Shown: piece after piece, positions 39,471 through 48,649 of the stretch
Position numbering within the stretch: position 1 is the first letter of the stretch
Layout of the letters: every line of letters starts with the position of its first letter
DNA from: Rhodococcus sp. G-MC3
GTDB lineage: Bacteria; Actinomycetota; Actinomycetes; Mycobacteriales; Mycobacteriaceae
DNA: 64,000 bases
Direction of reading: 5' to 3'
Assembly: GCF_030063335.1 (NCBI RefSeq)
Contig: NZ_JASISW010000003.1
Coordinates: 186,001-250,000, forward strand
Position numbers and translations under genes: made by a program
The notes under the pieces: generated by a model
What the model was told of the DNA's origin: nothing
The model's database searches: none
What the model saw: only the letters and a program-made list of their open reading frames with translations

Positions 39471-40739
39471 ATGCCGTCTAAAGCTTCCGCTGTTGGTTTG
39501 TGCAACTTCGTCGACGTGTCCCCCTCGCCCTTCCACGTCTGCCGCACGGTGTCGGTGCAGCTGGAAGAGGTCGGCTTCGTGGAGGTCGACGAGACCGAGG
39601 CATGGCCGACCGAGGCAGGTCGGTACTACCTCATCAGGGGCGGCTCGCTCGTCGCGTGGAGCACCGAGAGCGAGGGACCGTTCCGTATCGTCGGCGGTCA
39701 CACCGACAGCCCGAACCTCCGGGTCAAGCAGCATCCGGATCTGACATCGGCTGGGTGGCAGATGGTAGGGCTCGAGCCGTACGGGGGCGCGTGGCTCAAC
39801 TCGTGGCTCGACCGTGATCTCGGTTTGTCCGGCCGCCTCAGTGTGCGGGACGGCAATGGCCTGCGCGAGGTGCTGGTCAAGGTCGACGAACCGATCTTGC
39901 GCGTCCCGCAGTTGGCGATCCACCTGTCCGAAGACCGCAAGGGCGTCACCCTCGACCCGCAGCGTCACGTCAATGCCATCTGGGGAGTAGGTAATTCGCC
40001 TCGTTCGTTCTTGGGATTCATTGCCGAACAAGAAGGCGTCGATCCGTCGGCCGTTCTCGGCTGGGAACTGATGACGCACGATCTGGCGCCCAGTGCGGTC
40101 GTCGGTGTCGAAGCCGAATTGGTTAGCGCGCCAAGGCTCGACAATCAGGGAACCTGCTATGCCGGCACGCGAGCCTTGATTGCCGCAGTAGAGAATCCGA
40201 CCGCTCACACACCGGTATTGGCCTTGTTCGACCACGAAGAGGTCGGCAGTATGTCCGACCGAGGTGCGTTCTCGGATCTGCTCAATACCGTTCTGGAGCG
40301 AATCGTGTTGGGCCGCGGGGGAGGCCGCGAAGACTTCCTGCGGACGATGGCGGGATCCATCTGTGCCTCGGGGGATATGGCGCACGCGACGCATCCCAAC
40401 TATCCAGACCGGCACGAGCCGGCTCATCGCATCGAGCTCGGCGGTGGACCCGTCCTCAAGGTCAACCAGAACCTCCGGTACGCAACAGATTCCGCTGGTG
40501 CCGGTGCTTTTGCTCTGGCATGCGATCAGGCTGGTGTACCGATGCAGCGTTACGTCCACCGTGCCGATCTGCCGTGCGGTTCGACCATCGGTCCCATCAC
40601 GGCATCGCGCACCGGGCTCTCGACCGTCGACGTCGGCGCGGCTCAGTTGGCGATGCATTCGGCGCGAGAGTTGATGGGAGCATCCGACGTCGCGTCGTAT
40701 TCGGATGCGTTGGCGGCGTTCCTCGCCCCCGCTCAGTAA
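39471..40739 (+). CDS. M18-family zinc aminopeptidase
   Basis: This 422-residue cytosolic metallo-aminopeptidase belongs to the aspartyl aminopeptidase (M18) family. Metal-ligand motifs are in order: His in VGGHTDSPN, Asp in RLDNQGTC, Glu-Glu in FDHEEVGS, and a late His in a conserved C-terminal block ([10 protein letters not shown], then GPITASRTG). It is related to mycobacterial PepC (Rv0800), which also lies in the pur region. It probably recycles peptides. The ATG at 39471 starts 40 bases after the palindromic repeat. Confidence 0.92.
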   Translation: MPSKASAVGLCNFVDVSPSPFHVCRTVSVQLEEVGFVEVDETEAWPTEAGRYYLIRGGSLVAWSTESEGPFRIVGGHTDSPNLRVKQHPDLTSAGWQMVGLEPYGGAWLNSWLDRDLGLSGRLSVRDGNGLREVLVKVDEPILRVPQLAIHLSEDRKGVTLDPQRHVNAIWGVGNSPRSFLGFIAEQEGVDPSAVLGWELMTHDLAPSAVVGVEAELVSAPRLDNQGTCYAGTRALIAAVENPTAHTPVLALFDHEEVGSMSDRGAFSDLLNTVLERIVLGRGGGREDFLRTMAGSICASGDMAHATHPNYPDRHEPAHRIELGGGPVLKVNQNLRYATDSAGAGAFALACDQAGVPMQRYVHRADLPCGSTIGPITASRTGLSTVDVGAAQLAMHSARELMGASDVASYSDALAAFLAPAQ

Positions 40740-40747
40740 CGCCTTCG

Positions 40748-40795
40748 GCCCGTGAGTGCTTTGCTACGCTCGGCGGTACCAAAACACGCACGGGC
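40748..40795. repeat. Palindromic intergenic repeat, diverged copy 4
   Basis: Arms 40748-40767 and 40776-40795 pair at 17 of 20 positions (GCCCGTG with CACGGGC outside, TAC with GTA inside). The CCTTCGGCCC prefix is shared with copy 3. A more decayed unit follows at about 40807-40850; its right half repeats GTAC..ACACGCACGGGC and contains the stop of the convergent gene. Confidence 0.6.
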
Positions 40796-40835
40796 AGGTC
40801 GGCAGCGGTGAGCGGAAACGTACGTCCGGCGGTAC

Positions 40836-41609
40836 TCAGACACGCACGGGCGGCGCCAGCCGCAGACACGCATCGGCCGCGAGCCAGAACAACTGCTCGC
40901 GAACCGACTGGGCTTTGGTCCACCCCCGGTGCTCCCAATCGGCAGCGAGCGAATCGCCTGCGTACAGCAGCTGCGCGAACCGAACCCCGCGATACTGGGC
41001 GACCGCGCAGAACGCCGACGCCTCCATGTCGACCGTCGAGCAGCCCTCGTCGACGCGCCTCGACACTCGGCTCCTGGTTTCGCGATAGATCGCATCGGTG
41101 GTCCACGACCGACCGGTGACGAAGTCGATCCCCGCCTCACTCAACACCGCTTGTAGCACCGCGACACCGTCGGGATCAGCCTCGACGATGCGTCCCGGCG
41201 GCAGATAGTGGAACGAGGTTCCCTCGTCGCGCAGTGCGCTCTCGACCACCATCACGTGGCCCATGCCGAGGTCGTCGGTCAGAGCGCCTGCGCCGCCGAC
41301 AGCCACGAACTCGGTGCATCCGAGTGCGATGGCTTCTTCCAGGAAGAGCGCAGCCAGGGGTGCGCCGACGCCCGGGTGAAACACAGCAAGGCGCTCGCCA
41401 CCGCGCTCGATCTCGTACACGGGATGCTCACCGTGCTCGGATCTGAGCACCGACAACACCCGTGCACGACCCTGACCAGCTATGGATTCGATCACTTCCT
41501 GAAAGAAGCAGACCAGCGCCTTGCGGGGAATATCGACACCCTTGACCACCATCTGAGGCGTCAGGACGCCCGATTCGTCCAGATCGTCCTCGGTCAACGC
41601 GATGTCCAT
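40836..41609 (-). CDS. Nucleoside phosphorylase-family protein
   Basis: This 257-residue protein belongs to the PNP/UDP phosphorylase superfamily, which splits purine or pyrimidine nucleosides with phosphate or water. GVGAPLAALFLEEAIALG and the GGAGALTDD turn form the phosphate/base region, and the STVDMEASAF motif carries the ribose-binding Met-Glu. ATG 41609 is chosen because any longer reading would overlap purL on the opposite strand. It diverges from purL with 91 bases between starts, so a purine salvage link is plausible. The exact substrate cannot be read from sequence. Confidence 0.8.
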   Translation of the reverse strand: MDIALTEDDLDESGVLTPQMVVKGVDIPRKALVCFFQEVIESIAGQGRARVLSVLRSEHGEHPVYEIERGGERLAVFHPGVGAPLAALFLEEAIALGCTEFVAVGGAGALTDDLGMGHVMVVESALRDEGTSFHYLPPGRIVEADPDGVAVLQAVLSEAGIDFVTGRSWTTDAIYRETRSRVSRRVDEGCSTVDMEASAFCAVAQYRGVRFAQLLYAGDSLAADWEHRGWTKAQSVREQLFWLAADACLRLAPPVRV

Positions 41610-41700
41610 CGGGTTATGTTCGCACGGTGCTTTTGGGCCTGTCACCCTGCACGGATAGACTCTCCCTGGCATTTCGCTCCAGGAAGGGACCCCACTCCTC

Positions 41701-43992
41701 GTGTCCGACAGCTTTGTAAAAATTGACACTGTCTCAGCTGCAGTAGCTACTCCTGATGTGGCGCAGCCGTTCAAAGAACTCGGCTTGAAGGACGACGAGT
41801 ACGCCCGCATCAAGGAGATCCTCGGCCGCAGGCCGACGGACGCCGAGTTGGCGATGTACTCGGTCATGTGGAGCGAACACTGCTCGTACAAGTCCTCGAA
41901 GGTCCACCTGAAGTACTTCGGTGAGACGACAACCGACGAGATGCGCAAATCCATGCTCGCCGGCATCGGTGAGAATGCCGGCGTCGTCGACGTCGGTGAC
42001 GGCTGGGCCGTCACGTTCAAGGTCGAGAGCCACAATCACCCGTCGTACGTCGAGCCCTACCAGGGTGCCGCGACCGGTGTGGGCGGCATCGTCCGCGACA
42101 TCATGGCCATGGGTGCCCGTCCGATCGCCGTCATGGATCAGCTGCGGTTCGGTGCTGCCGATGCCCCCGACACTCGCCGTGTTCTGTCCGGCATCGTCTC
42201 CGGCGTCGGCGGTTACGGAAACTCGCTGGGCCTCCCCAACATCGGCGGCGAGACGGTGTTCGACGCCTCCTACGCCGGCAATCCGCTGCTCAACGCCCTG
42301 TGTGCGGGCGTCATGCGCGTCGAGGACATGCACCTCGCGTTCGCGTCGGGCCTGGGCAACAAGATCATTCTGTTCGGCGCTCGCACGGGTCTCGACGGCA
42401 TCGGCGGCGTGTCTGTTCTCGCGTCGGAGACTTTCGACGGCGACGAGACCGGTGGCGGTCGTAAAAAATTGCCCGCAGTTCAGGTCGGCGATCCGTTCGC
42501 CGAGAAGGTCCTCATCGAGGCGTGCCTCGAGCTGTATTCCAACAAGCTGGTCGTCGGTATCCAGGATCTCGGCGGTGCCGGATTGTCCTGCGCTACCTCG
42601 GAATTGGCGTCTGCCGGCAGCGGCGGTATGCACATTGCGCTCGAGCAGGTTCCGATGCGCGCCACCGGCATGACCCCGGCGGAGGTGCTCTCGAGCGAGT
42701 CGCAGGAGCGCATGTGCGCCGTCGTCACCCCGGACAACGTCGATGCGTTCATGGCCGTCTGCAAGAAGTGGGACGTGCTGGCAACCGTCATCGGTGAGGT
42801 CACCGACGGCGACAACCTGGAGATCACCTGGCACGGCGAAACGGTAGTGGACGTACCGCCGAAGACCGTCGCGCACGACGGCCCGGTCTACTCGCGCCCG
42901 GTGAAGCGTCCGGCGAACCAGGACGCATTGATCGCGAACACCACGCGCTCGCTGAAGCGACCCGAAACCGCCGACGAACTGAAGGCGACACTGCTGAAGA
43001 TGATCGGCTCGCCGCAACTGTGCAGCCGAAAGTTCATCACCGAGCAGTACGACCGTTACGTCCGCGGGAATACCGTGCTTGCCGAGAACGCTGACGCCGG
43101 AGTGATTCGCATCGACGAGAAGTCCGGACGCGGTATCGCGCTGGCCACCGATGCGTCGGGTCGCTACACCGCGCTCGATCCGTACCAGGGTGCGCAGCTC
43201 GCTCTGGCCGAGGCATTCCGCAACGTTGCCGTCACCGGTGCGACGCCGACGGCCGTCACCAACTGCCTCAACTTCGGTTCGCCGGAGGACCCTGGCGTCA
43301 TGTGGCAGTTCCAGCAGGCCGTACGCGGTCTCGCCGACGGCTGCGTCACCCTCGGCATTCCGGTCACCGGCGGAAACGTCAGCTTCTACAACCAGACCGG
43401 ATCGGAAGCGATTCTCCCGACGCCCGTCGTCGGCGTCCTCGGCGTGATCGATGATGTTCACCGCCGAATCCCGACGGGACTCGGTCTCGAACCCGGCGAG
43501 ACGTTGATCCTGCTCGGCGACACCCACGATGAGCTCGACGGTTCGATCTGGTCGCAGGTCGAGCACGACCATCTCGGGGGCGTTCCGCCGAAGGTCGATC
43601 TCGCTCGCGAGCAGCTTCTCGCCGACATCCTGCTTGCCTCCTCGCGCGATGGCCTGGTCAGTGCCGCACACGACCTGTCCGAAGGTGGCCTGGCGCAGGC
43701 AGTCGTCGAGGCCGCGCTCGCCGGTGAAACCGGTTGCCGCATACTGCTTCCCGAGGGTGTCGACCCATTTGTCGCCCTGTTCTCCGAGTCATCGGGACGT
43801 GTGCTCGTCGCAGTGCCGCGCACCGAGGAGACTCGTTTCACCGGCATGTGCACCGCCCGTGGTCTGCCGTGGACGCGCATCGGCGTCGTCGACGAAGGCT
43901 CGGACGAAATCGAGGTTCAGGGGCAGTTCTCGGTCAAGATGACCGAGATCCGCGACACCTTCGAAAGCACTCTTCCGCGACTCTTCGGGTAG
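41701..43992 (+). CDS. purL: FGAM synthase large subunit PurL
   Basis: This 763-residue synthetase converts FGAR and ammonia to FGAM with ATP, working with PurS and PurQ. The length fits the small PurL type that needs separate subunits. [11 protein letters not shown] near residue 60, [22 protein letters not shown] near 105 (nucleotide and phosphate loops), and DLGGAGLSC in the middle are diagnostic. The GTG start is preceded by AGGAAGGGA. A TAGACT -10 hexamer lies at 41656-41661. The next gene begins four bases after the stop. Confidence 0.96.
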   Translation: MSDSFVKIDTVSAAVATPDVAQPFKELGLKDDEYARIKEILGRRPTDAELAMYSVMWSEHCSYKSSKVHLKYFGETTTDEMRKSMLAGIGENAGVVDVGDGWAVTFKVESHNHPSYVEPYQGAATGVGGIVRDIMAMGARPIAVMDQLRFGAADAPDTRRVLSGIVSGVGGYGNSLGLPNIGGETVFDASYAGNPLLNALCAGVMRVEDMHLAFASGLGNKIILFGARTGLDGIGGVSVLASETFDGDETGGGRKKLPAVQVGDPFAEKVLIEACLELYSNKLVVGIQDLGGAGLSCATSELASAGSGGMHIALEQVPMRATGMTPAEVLSSESQERMCAVVTPDNVDAFMAVCKKWDVLATVIGEVTDGDNLEITWHGETVVDVPPKTVAHDGPVYSRPVKRPANQDALIANTTRSLKRPETADELKATLLKMIGSPQLCSRKFITEQYDRYVRGNTVLAENADAGVIRIDEKSGRGIALATDASGRYTALDPYQGAQLALAEAFRNVAVTGATPTAVTNCLNFGSPEDPGVMWQFQQAVRGLADGCVTLGIPVTGGNVSFYNQTGSEAILPTPVVGVLGVIDDVHRRIPTGLGLEPGETLILLGDTHDELDGSIWSQVEHDHLGGVPPKVDLAREQLLADILLASSRDGLVSAAHDLSEGGLAQAVVEAALAGETGCRILLPEGVDPFVALFSESSGRVLVAVPRTEETRFTGMCTARGLPWTRIGVVDEGSDEIEVQGQFSVKMTEIRDTFESTLPRLFG

Positions 43993-43996
43993 GGCA

Positions 43997-45811
43997 GTGT
44001 CCAGGGCAGAAGCATCGATAGGGCAGTCGGGGAGCGTCGACCACAACAATCACGACACGGTAGAACGCGCACATACGCATTACCGGCTCCCCATCGACTT
44101 TTCGGTACCTTCTCCCGACAAGCACCTGTTCGTCATGTGGCTGTGGGGGCTGCTGAAACTCGACTTCACCGGCATCGCTTTCAGTGCACTGTTCTTCTGT
44201 TGGTCGTTGACTCCGTCTCTGCTGCCGCGTGATTGGCTGTTTCAGGGAATCATCGGCGGTATCAACACAGCGATCGGCTACGGTTTCGGCGTTGTTCTCG
44301 GATGGGCTGTACGACGGTGGTTTCTCGCGAACAAGGCGTGGTGGCCGCTGCCCCGCAAGTGGGAACTTCGGCTGAAGTACGCCATTGCGCCGATCGCGGT
44401 GATCGCGTCGATGTACATGCTGTATCTGTCCGCGGGGTGGCAACGAGAACTTGCGGCGTTGATGGACGCGGAAGGAACCACCACCACCGGCTACCTCAGG
44501 ACCGGGGCGCTGAGCCTTCTCATCGCAACTCTGTTTATCTCGTTGATGCGGGTGGTGCGCGACTTCGTTCGACTGATAGTGCGCCAGATCAACAGATTCG
44601 TGAAGATGCCTCGTGAGGTGGCCAACGTCGTCGGCGTGATCATCGTGGTAGTTCTTGTCATCGCGCTGGTTCAGGGTGTGCTGTTGCGCGGCGTCTCTAC
44701 CGTCACCAATTGGGTATTCAGTTCGCAGAACAGCGAAACGCGCGAGGGCGCTGTGCAGCCCATGGCGGCTGAGCGGTCCGGTAGCCCCGGTTCGTTGGCG
44801 TCCTGGGACAGCCTCGGATTCGAGGGTCGGAACTTCGTCTCCAGCGGCTTGAGCGGCGACGAAATCTCGGAGGGGCTCGGCAAGCCTGCGCTGGAGCCGA
44901 TCCGGGCGTATGCAGGGCTGGAAACCGCAGACACCCAGGACCGACAACTGGACATCGTCGTGCAGGAACTCGAACGCACCGGCGCATTCCAGCGCAAGGC
45001 ACTCGTCGTCGTTCCCACCACAGGCACCGGCTGGGTCAATCCGACGGCGATCGAAGCGGAAGAACTGATGTTCGGCGGCGACGTGGCCACCGTCGCAGCG
45101 CAGTACTCGTACCTGCCGAGTTGGATCTCGTTCCTCGCCGAGCGTGAGAAGGCGGCCGAAGCGGGCAAAGCGCTGATCGACAAGGTTCGTGCGCGTTGGT
45201 TGCAGGAGCCCGAGCAGACCCGTCCGCGACTGTACGTCTATGGAGAAAGCCTCGGAACCCAGTCCGGTGAGGGCGCATTCAGCGGACTGGCCGAAATCCG
45301 CGACAGTGTCGACGGTGTCCTGTGGGTCGGGCCACCGAACGCGAACAACCTCTGGTCGCAGTTCGTGACCCGCCGCGACCCCGGTAGCCCGGAGGTACGG
45401 CCCGTCTACGCCGATGGCCTCGTCGTTCGTTTCGCGGACAATTCGAGTGGAATTCCGCCCGACGGCCAACCGTGGCTCGGTCCCCGAGTTCTGTATGTCC
45501 AGCACGCGTCCGACCCCGTCGTGTGGTGGTCCCCTGACCTGCTGTTCGAGCGGCCCGACTGGCTGTCCGAAGCTCCAGGACCCGACCGCTTACCGGACAT
45601 GCGATGGTTCCCCATCGTCACCTTCTGGCAGGTCGCCGCCGACCTCACCAACGCGGCAGGCGTCCCGGACGGCCACGGCCACAACTACGGAACCCTCGTG
45701 CTCGACGGCTGGGTCGCCGTCGCTGCCCCCGAGGGCTGGACCAAAGACGACACCGAGAAGGTCCGCGCCGTCATGGAGGACTTTGCAGGCCGGGACGGCC
45801 CCGAGAAGTGA
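43997..45811 (+). CDS. Membrane-anchored alpha/beta hydrolase (Abhydrolase_9 family)
   Basis: This 604-residue protein has four or five membrane helices in the first 230 residues (FTGIAFSALFFCWSLTP, AIGYGFGVVLGWAV, and others), then an alpha/beta hydrolase domain with nucleophile motif GESLGTQSGE near residue 418. The two-part build is that of Pfam Abhydrolase_9 with its N-terminal membrane domain, common in mycobacteria and relatives. An acyl or lipid substrate is possible but unproven. GTG 43997 follows purL by four bases, and its stop overlaps the next gene (GTGA), so it probably shares the purL transcript. Confidence 0.82.
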   Translation: MSRAEASIGQSGSVDHNNHDTVERAHTHYRLPIDFSVPSPDKHLFVMWLWGLLKLDFTGIAFSALFFCWSLTPSLLPRDWLFQGIIGGINTAIGYGFGVVLGWAVRRWFLANKAWWPLPRKWELRLKYAIAPIAVIASMYMLYLSAGWQRELAALMDAEGTTTTGYLRTGALSLLIATLFISLMRVVRDFVRLIVRQINRFVKMPREVANVVGVIIVVVLVIALVQGVLLRGVSTVTNWVFSSQNSETREGAVQPMAAERSGSPGSLASWDSLGFEGRNFVSSGLSGDEISEGLGKPALEPIRAYAGLETADTQDRQLDIVVQELERTGAFQRKALVVVPTTGTGWVNPTAIEAEELMFGGDVATVAAQYSYLPSWISFLAEREKAAEAGKALIDKVRARWLQEPEQTRPRLYVYGESLGTQSGEGAFSGLAEIRDSVDGVLWVGPPNANNLWSQFVTRRDPGSPEVRPVYADGLVVRFADNSSGIPPDGQPWLGPRVLYVQHASDPVVWWSPDLLFERPDWLSEAPGPDRLPDMRWFPIVTFWQVAADLTNAAGVPDGHGHNYGTLVLDGWVAVAAPEGWTKDDTEKVRAVMEDFAGRDGPEK

Positions 45812-46407
45812 GACCGAGACCGTTGGTCTTCGGGGCTGTCGCGACGGCGTGGAGCACGGCCGTCGTGCCTGCTCTGAATTTGTCGGCTCGTCAGCGAGCG
45901 TTGGCGAATGCCGGTTTCGGGGTCTCGCTCGTCGCGCTGAGCGGTATGCGAGCTTCGGATCTCGGGCTGGTTAGGCTGCGCAGCGGTCTTCGGTGGGGAC
46001 TCGGGGCTGCTGTTGTGCCAGTGCTCGGTTCGGTGGTCGTCGCGGCAGTTCCTGCGTTGGCCGAGCGGGTGAGGCGCTCGGACGACGATCTGGCGGAGTG
46101 GGTGCTCTTTCTCATCCCCGTGGGGACAGTGGTCACCGAGGAGCTGGTGTTCCGCAGCGTGTTCGACGCCCTCTCGCCTGCGCTGTCGCCGATCTTCTTC
46201 GGACTCTGGCACATTCACCCTGCGCGTTCGGCGGGAGATTCTGTTGTCGGAACGGTCGCGGGGACATTTCTTGCAGGTCTGTTGTTCTCGTGGCTGCGCC
46301 GCCGCAGTGGGAGTGTGCTGGCGCCCGCGTTGCTGCACTACGCCGTCAATGCCTCGGGCGCAGTGCTGGCAGCCCGTAGTTTTCCTGTTCGGACCAGTCA
46401 GTCCTAG
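45808..46407 (+). CDS. CPBP-family intramembrane protease (CAAX-like)
   Basis: This 199-residue membrane protein of the CPBP/Abi family has the paired-glutamate motif TEELVFRSVF near residue 113, the FGLWHIHP histidine block, and a final HYAVNASG. These would form a glutamate/histidine active site within the membrane. About five helices are predicted. Its function in this organism is unknown. The GTG overlaps the hydrolase stop, placing it in the purL-led transcript. It resembles a family used in bacteriocin self-immunity elsewhere, but no bacteriocin gene is present. Confidence 0.8.
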   Translation: MRPRPLVFGAVATAWSTAVVPALNLSARQRALANAGFGVSLVALSGMRASDLGLVRLRSGLRWGLGAAVVPVLGSVVVAAVPALAERVRRSDDDLAEWVLFLIPVGTVVTEELVFRSVFDALSPALSPIFFGLWHIHPARSAGDSVVGTVAGTFLAGLLFSWLRRRSGSVLAPALLHYAVNASGAVLAARSFPVRTSQS

Positions 46408-46417
46408 GCTGAACTTC

Positions 46418-46804
46418 ATGGCTCCGAGCAAAATCGTCACCCCCGAGCAGGTACGGGCAGCGGTGCTCGCCGTCGCGGATTGGGTTCGTGATGATTCGGT
46501 GGACAAGCCGCAGCGCGCAGCCGTCGCTGACGCAGTCCGCACAACAGCCCGCACCCTTGCTCAGATAGCACCCGGATCGAGCGTCGAAGTGCGGGTGCCG
46601 CCGTTCGTCGCCGTGCAATGCATCATCGGGCCCCGCCACACGAGGGGGACTCCGCCCAATGTCGTCGAGACCGATCCGCGTACCTGGCTCGAAGTTGCCA
46701 CCGGAGTCCGAGCGTTCGACGATGCATTGGCCGACGGTTCGATCACCGCGTCGGGCAGCCGAGCAGCCGAAGTGGGTCACTGGTTGCCGATCCTGCGGGC
46801 CTGA
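46418..46804 (+). CDS. Sterol-carrier-fold family protein (Rv0807-like)
   Basis: This 128-residue cytosolic protein resembles Rv0807/MSMEG_5817, a mycobacterial family with an SCP2-like fold. Seen are an N-terminal helical region rich in Ala/Val, then SSVEVRVPPFVAVQC and PNVVETDPRTWLEVATG, which is the typical strand and helix of the SCP core. In mycobacteria it also lies directly upstream of purF. The ligand is unknown. The ATG at 46418 starts 10 bases after the CPBP gene. Confidence 0.75.
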   Translation: MAPSKIVTPEQVRAAVLAVADWVRDDSVDKPQRAAVADAVRTTARTLAQIAPGSSVEVRVPPFVAVQCIIGPRHTRGTPPNVVETDPRTWLEVATGVRAFDDALADGSITASGSRAAEVGHWLPILRA

Positions 46805-46896
46805 GTTCTTTCCTCCAGGCAGACGCACATGCTGGTGCGTGGACGGGAGATGACCGGAAAATGGACTTCCCGGGAATGCCGCTCGCCCACGATGCG

Positions 46897-46923
46897 TTGA
46901 CTCGCTCTGTGTGCCCGTAGACT
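46897..46923 (+). promoter_or_regulatory. Putative purF promoter
   Basis: TTGACT (-35, 46897-46902) and TAGACT (-10, 46918-46923) are separated by 15 bases. The -10 ends 40 bases before the purF GTG, and AGGGAG at 46951-46956 is the ribosome site. Confidence 0.6.
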
Positions 46924-46963
46924 GGGCTTGGCCCCCCGCCCACCCCTCGTAGGGAGCAGTGCT

Positions 46964-48529
46964 GTGACCTCAGCCGATCTATCGGTGACAAGTCCAAATC
47001 TTCCGGTAGGTAAACCTATCGACGAACCCGAAAACGAGCCTCGCGAAGAGTGTGGCGTATTCGGAGTATGGGCCCCTGGGGAGGATGTGGCCAAGCTCTC
47101 TTATTACGGGCTCTATGCGCTGCAGCACAGAGGTCAGGAGGCTGCAGGTATTGCCGTCTCCGACGGGTCTCAAGTCCTGGTGTTCAAGGATCTCGGTCTC
47201 GTCAGTCAGGTGTTCGACGAGCAGACACTCGGCGCCATGCCGGGGCACGTCGCGATCGGGCATTGTCGTTACTCCACCAGCGGTTCGGTGACCTGGGAGA
47301 ATGCGCAGCCGATCTTCCGCACCACCACCGCGGGAACGGGCATTGCGCTCGGTCACAACGGCAACCTCGTCAACTTCGCCGAACTGGCGACGCGCGCTCG
47401 TGAAGAAGGTCTCATCAACGACCGCCTGCAGGGCAACGGAACCTCCGATTCCGACGTCGTCACGGCGCTACTTGCGCACAAAGCAGCTGACCGCACCATC
47501 GAGCAGGCCGCAATGGAATTGCTGCCGACGCTCAAGGGTGCGTTCTGCCTCACGTTCATGGATGAGCACACGCTCTACGCCGCGCGTGACCCGCACGGTA
47601 TTCGTCCGCTCTGCCTCGGTCGTCTCGACCGCGGCTGGGTTGTCGCCAGCGAGACCTCGGCTCTCGACATCGTCGGCGCCGCATTCGTGCGGGACATCGA
47701 GCCCGGTGAACTTCTCGCGATCGACGCCGACGGTGTGCGGTCCTCGCGCTTCGCCGCGCCGGAGCCCAAGGGCTGCATCTTCGAGTACGTCTACCTCGCC
47801 CGGCCGGACAGCGTCATCGGCGGCCGTTCGGTGAACTCCACTCGCGTCGAGATCGGTCGTCGTCTTGCCAAGGAACATCCGGCCGAAGGCGACCTCGTCA
47901 TCCCGGTACCCGAGTCGGGTACGCCTGCAGCGATCGGATTCGCGCAGGGCTCGGGAATCCCCTACGGCCAGGGCCTGATGAAGAACGCCTACGTCGGACG
48001 TACATTCATCCAGCCGTCTCAGACCATTCGACAGCTCGGCATTCGTCTCAAGCTCAACCCGCTCAAAGAGGTCATTCGAGGCAAGCGCCTGGTGGTGGTG
48101 GACGATTCGATCGTGCGCGGCAACACCCAGCGCGCGCTCATCCGGATGCTGCGCGAGGCTGGAGCGCTGGAAATTCACGTGCGCATCGCATCCCCGCCGG
48201 TTCGCTGGCCGTGCTTCTACGGCATCGACTTCGCTTCTCCGGCAGAGCTGATCGCCAACGGCGTCGACTCCGAGGACGGCATTCTCGAAGGCGTCCGTCA
48301 GGCGATCGGTGCCGATTCGCTCGGCTACATCTCCACCGAAGGAATGATCGCGGCGTCCGAGCAGCCTGAATCACGGCTCTGCACTGCCTGTTTCACCGGC
48401 AAGTACCCGATCGAGTTGCCTGCCGACAATGCACTCGGCAAGCACGTACTCGAAGGGATGCTTGCTTCGGCTGCCGGTCAAGCCACTGACCCAACCAACG
48501 TGAACGTCAGCGCGCTCAGCCGACCGTAA
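46964..48529 (+). CDS. purF: Amidophosphoribosyltransferase
   Basis: PurF makes phosphoribosylamine from PRPP and glutamine, the first step of purine synthesis. The 521-residue precursor starts with a 29-residue propeptide; cleavage before Cys30 (ECGVFGVW) would expose the glutaminase nucleophile. The PRPP loop VVVDDSIVRGNT is near residue 385. Late Cys residues (WPCFYG and LCTACF) fit the Fe-S-containing B. subtilis-type enzyme. GTG 46964 is preferred over an upstream TTG because of its well-spaced AGGGAG. Confidence 0.95.
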   Translation: MTSADLSVTSPNLPVGKPIDEPENEPREECGVFGVWAPGEDVAKLSYYGLYALQHRGQEAAGIAVSDGSQVLVFKDLGLVSQVFDEQTLGAMPGHVAIGHCRYSTSGSVTWENAQPIFRTTTAGTGIALGHNGNLVNFAELATRAREEGLINDRLQGNGTSDSDVVTALLAHKAADRTIEQAAMELLPTLKGAFCLTFMDEHTLYAARDPHGIRPLCLGRLDRGWVVASETSALDIVGAAFVRDIEPGELLAIDADGVRSSRFAAPEPKGCIFEYVYLARPDSVIGGRSVNSTRVEIGRRLAKEHPAEGDLVIPVPESGTPAAIGFAQGSGIPYGQGLMKNAYVGRTFIQPSQTIRQLGIRLKLNPLKEVIRGKRLVVVDDSIVRGNTQRALIRMLREAGALEIHVRIASPPVRWPCFYGIDFASPAELIANGVDSEDGILEGVRQAIGADSLGYISTEGMIAASEQPESRLCTACFTGKYPIELPADNALGKHVLEGMLASAAGQATDPTNVNVSALSRP

Positions 48530-48596
48530 GATCTGTGTTACACAAGAAAAATGTCCGTCAGGTTTCCTGTTTGCCATATATTCGAAACAGCTGATC

Positions 48597-48627
48597 GGTA
48601 TTGTCCGGAATAATTAAGGACAACACC
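48597..48627. promoter_or_regulatory. Inverted repeat in the leader of the oligopeptide ABC operon
   Basis: GGTATTGTCC (48597-48606) and GGACAACACC (48618-48627) pair at 9 of 10 positions around an A/T-rich 11-base spacer, 22 bases before the binding-protein ATG. It could be a repressor operator or a leader hairpin. The surrounding 120 bases are clearly richer in A/T than the genes and probably contain the promoter. Confidence 0.5.
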
Positions 48628-48649
48628 GAGCAGAAAAGAAGGCACACAG

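Noticed and set aside
40740..40850. Short CRISPR-like array formed by the repeated ACACGCACGGGC segments
   Set aside because: There are only two units with diverged palindromic arms, no regular spacers and no cas genes; they fit the palindromic repeat family better.
41734..43671. 645-codon antisense frame over purL
   Set aside because: It is a shadow of purL: low-complexity, Asp/Arg/Gln-rich translation with no motif, and no ribosome site of its own.
45808..46804. Bacteriocin immunity locus suggested by the CPBP protease
   Set aside because: No bacteriocin precursor, modification or export gene lies nearby; the neighbours are conserved housekeeping genes.
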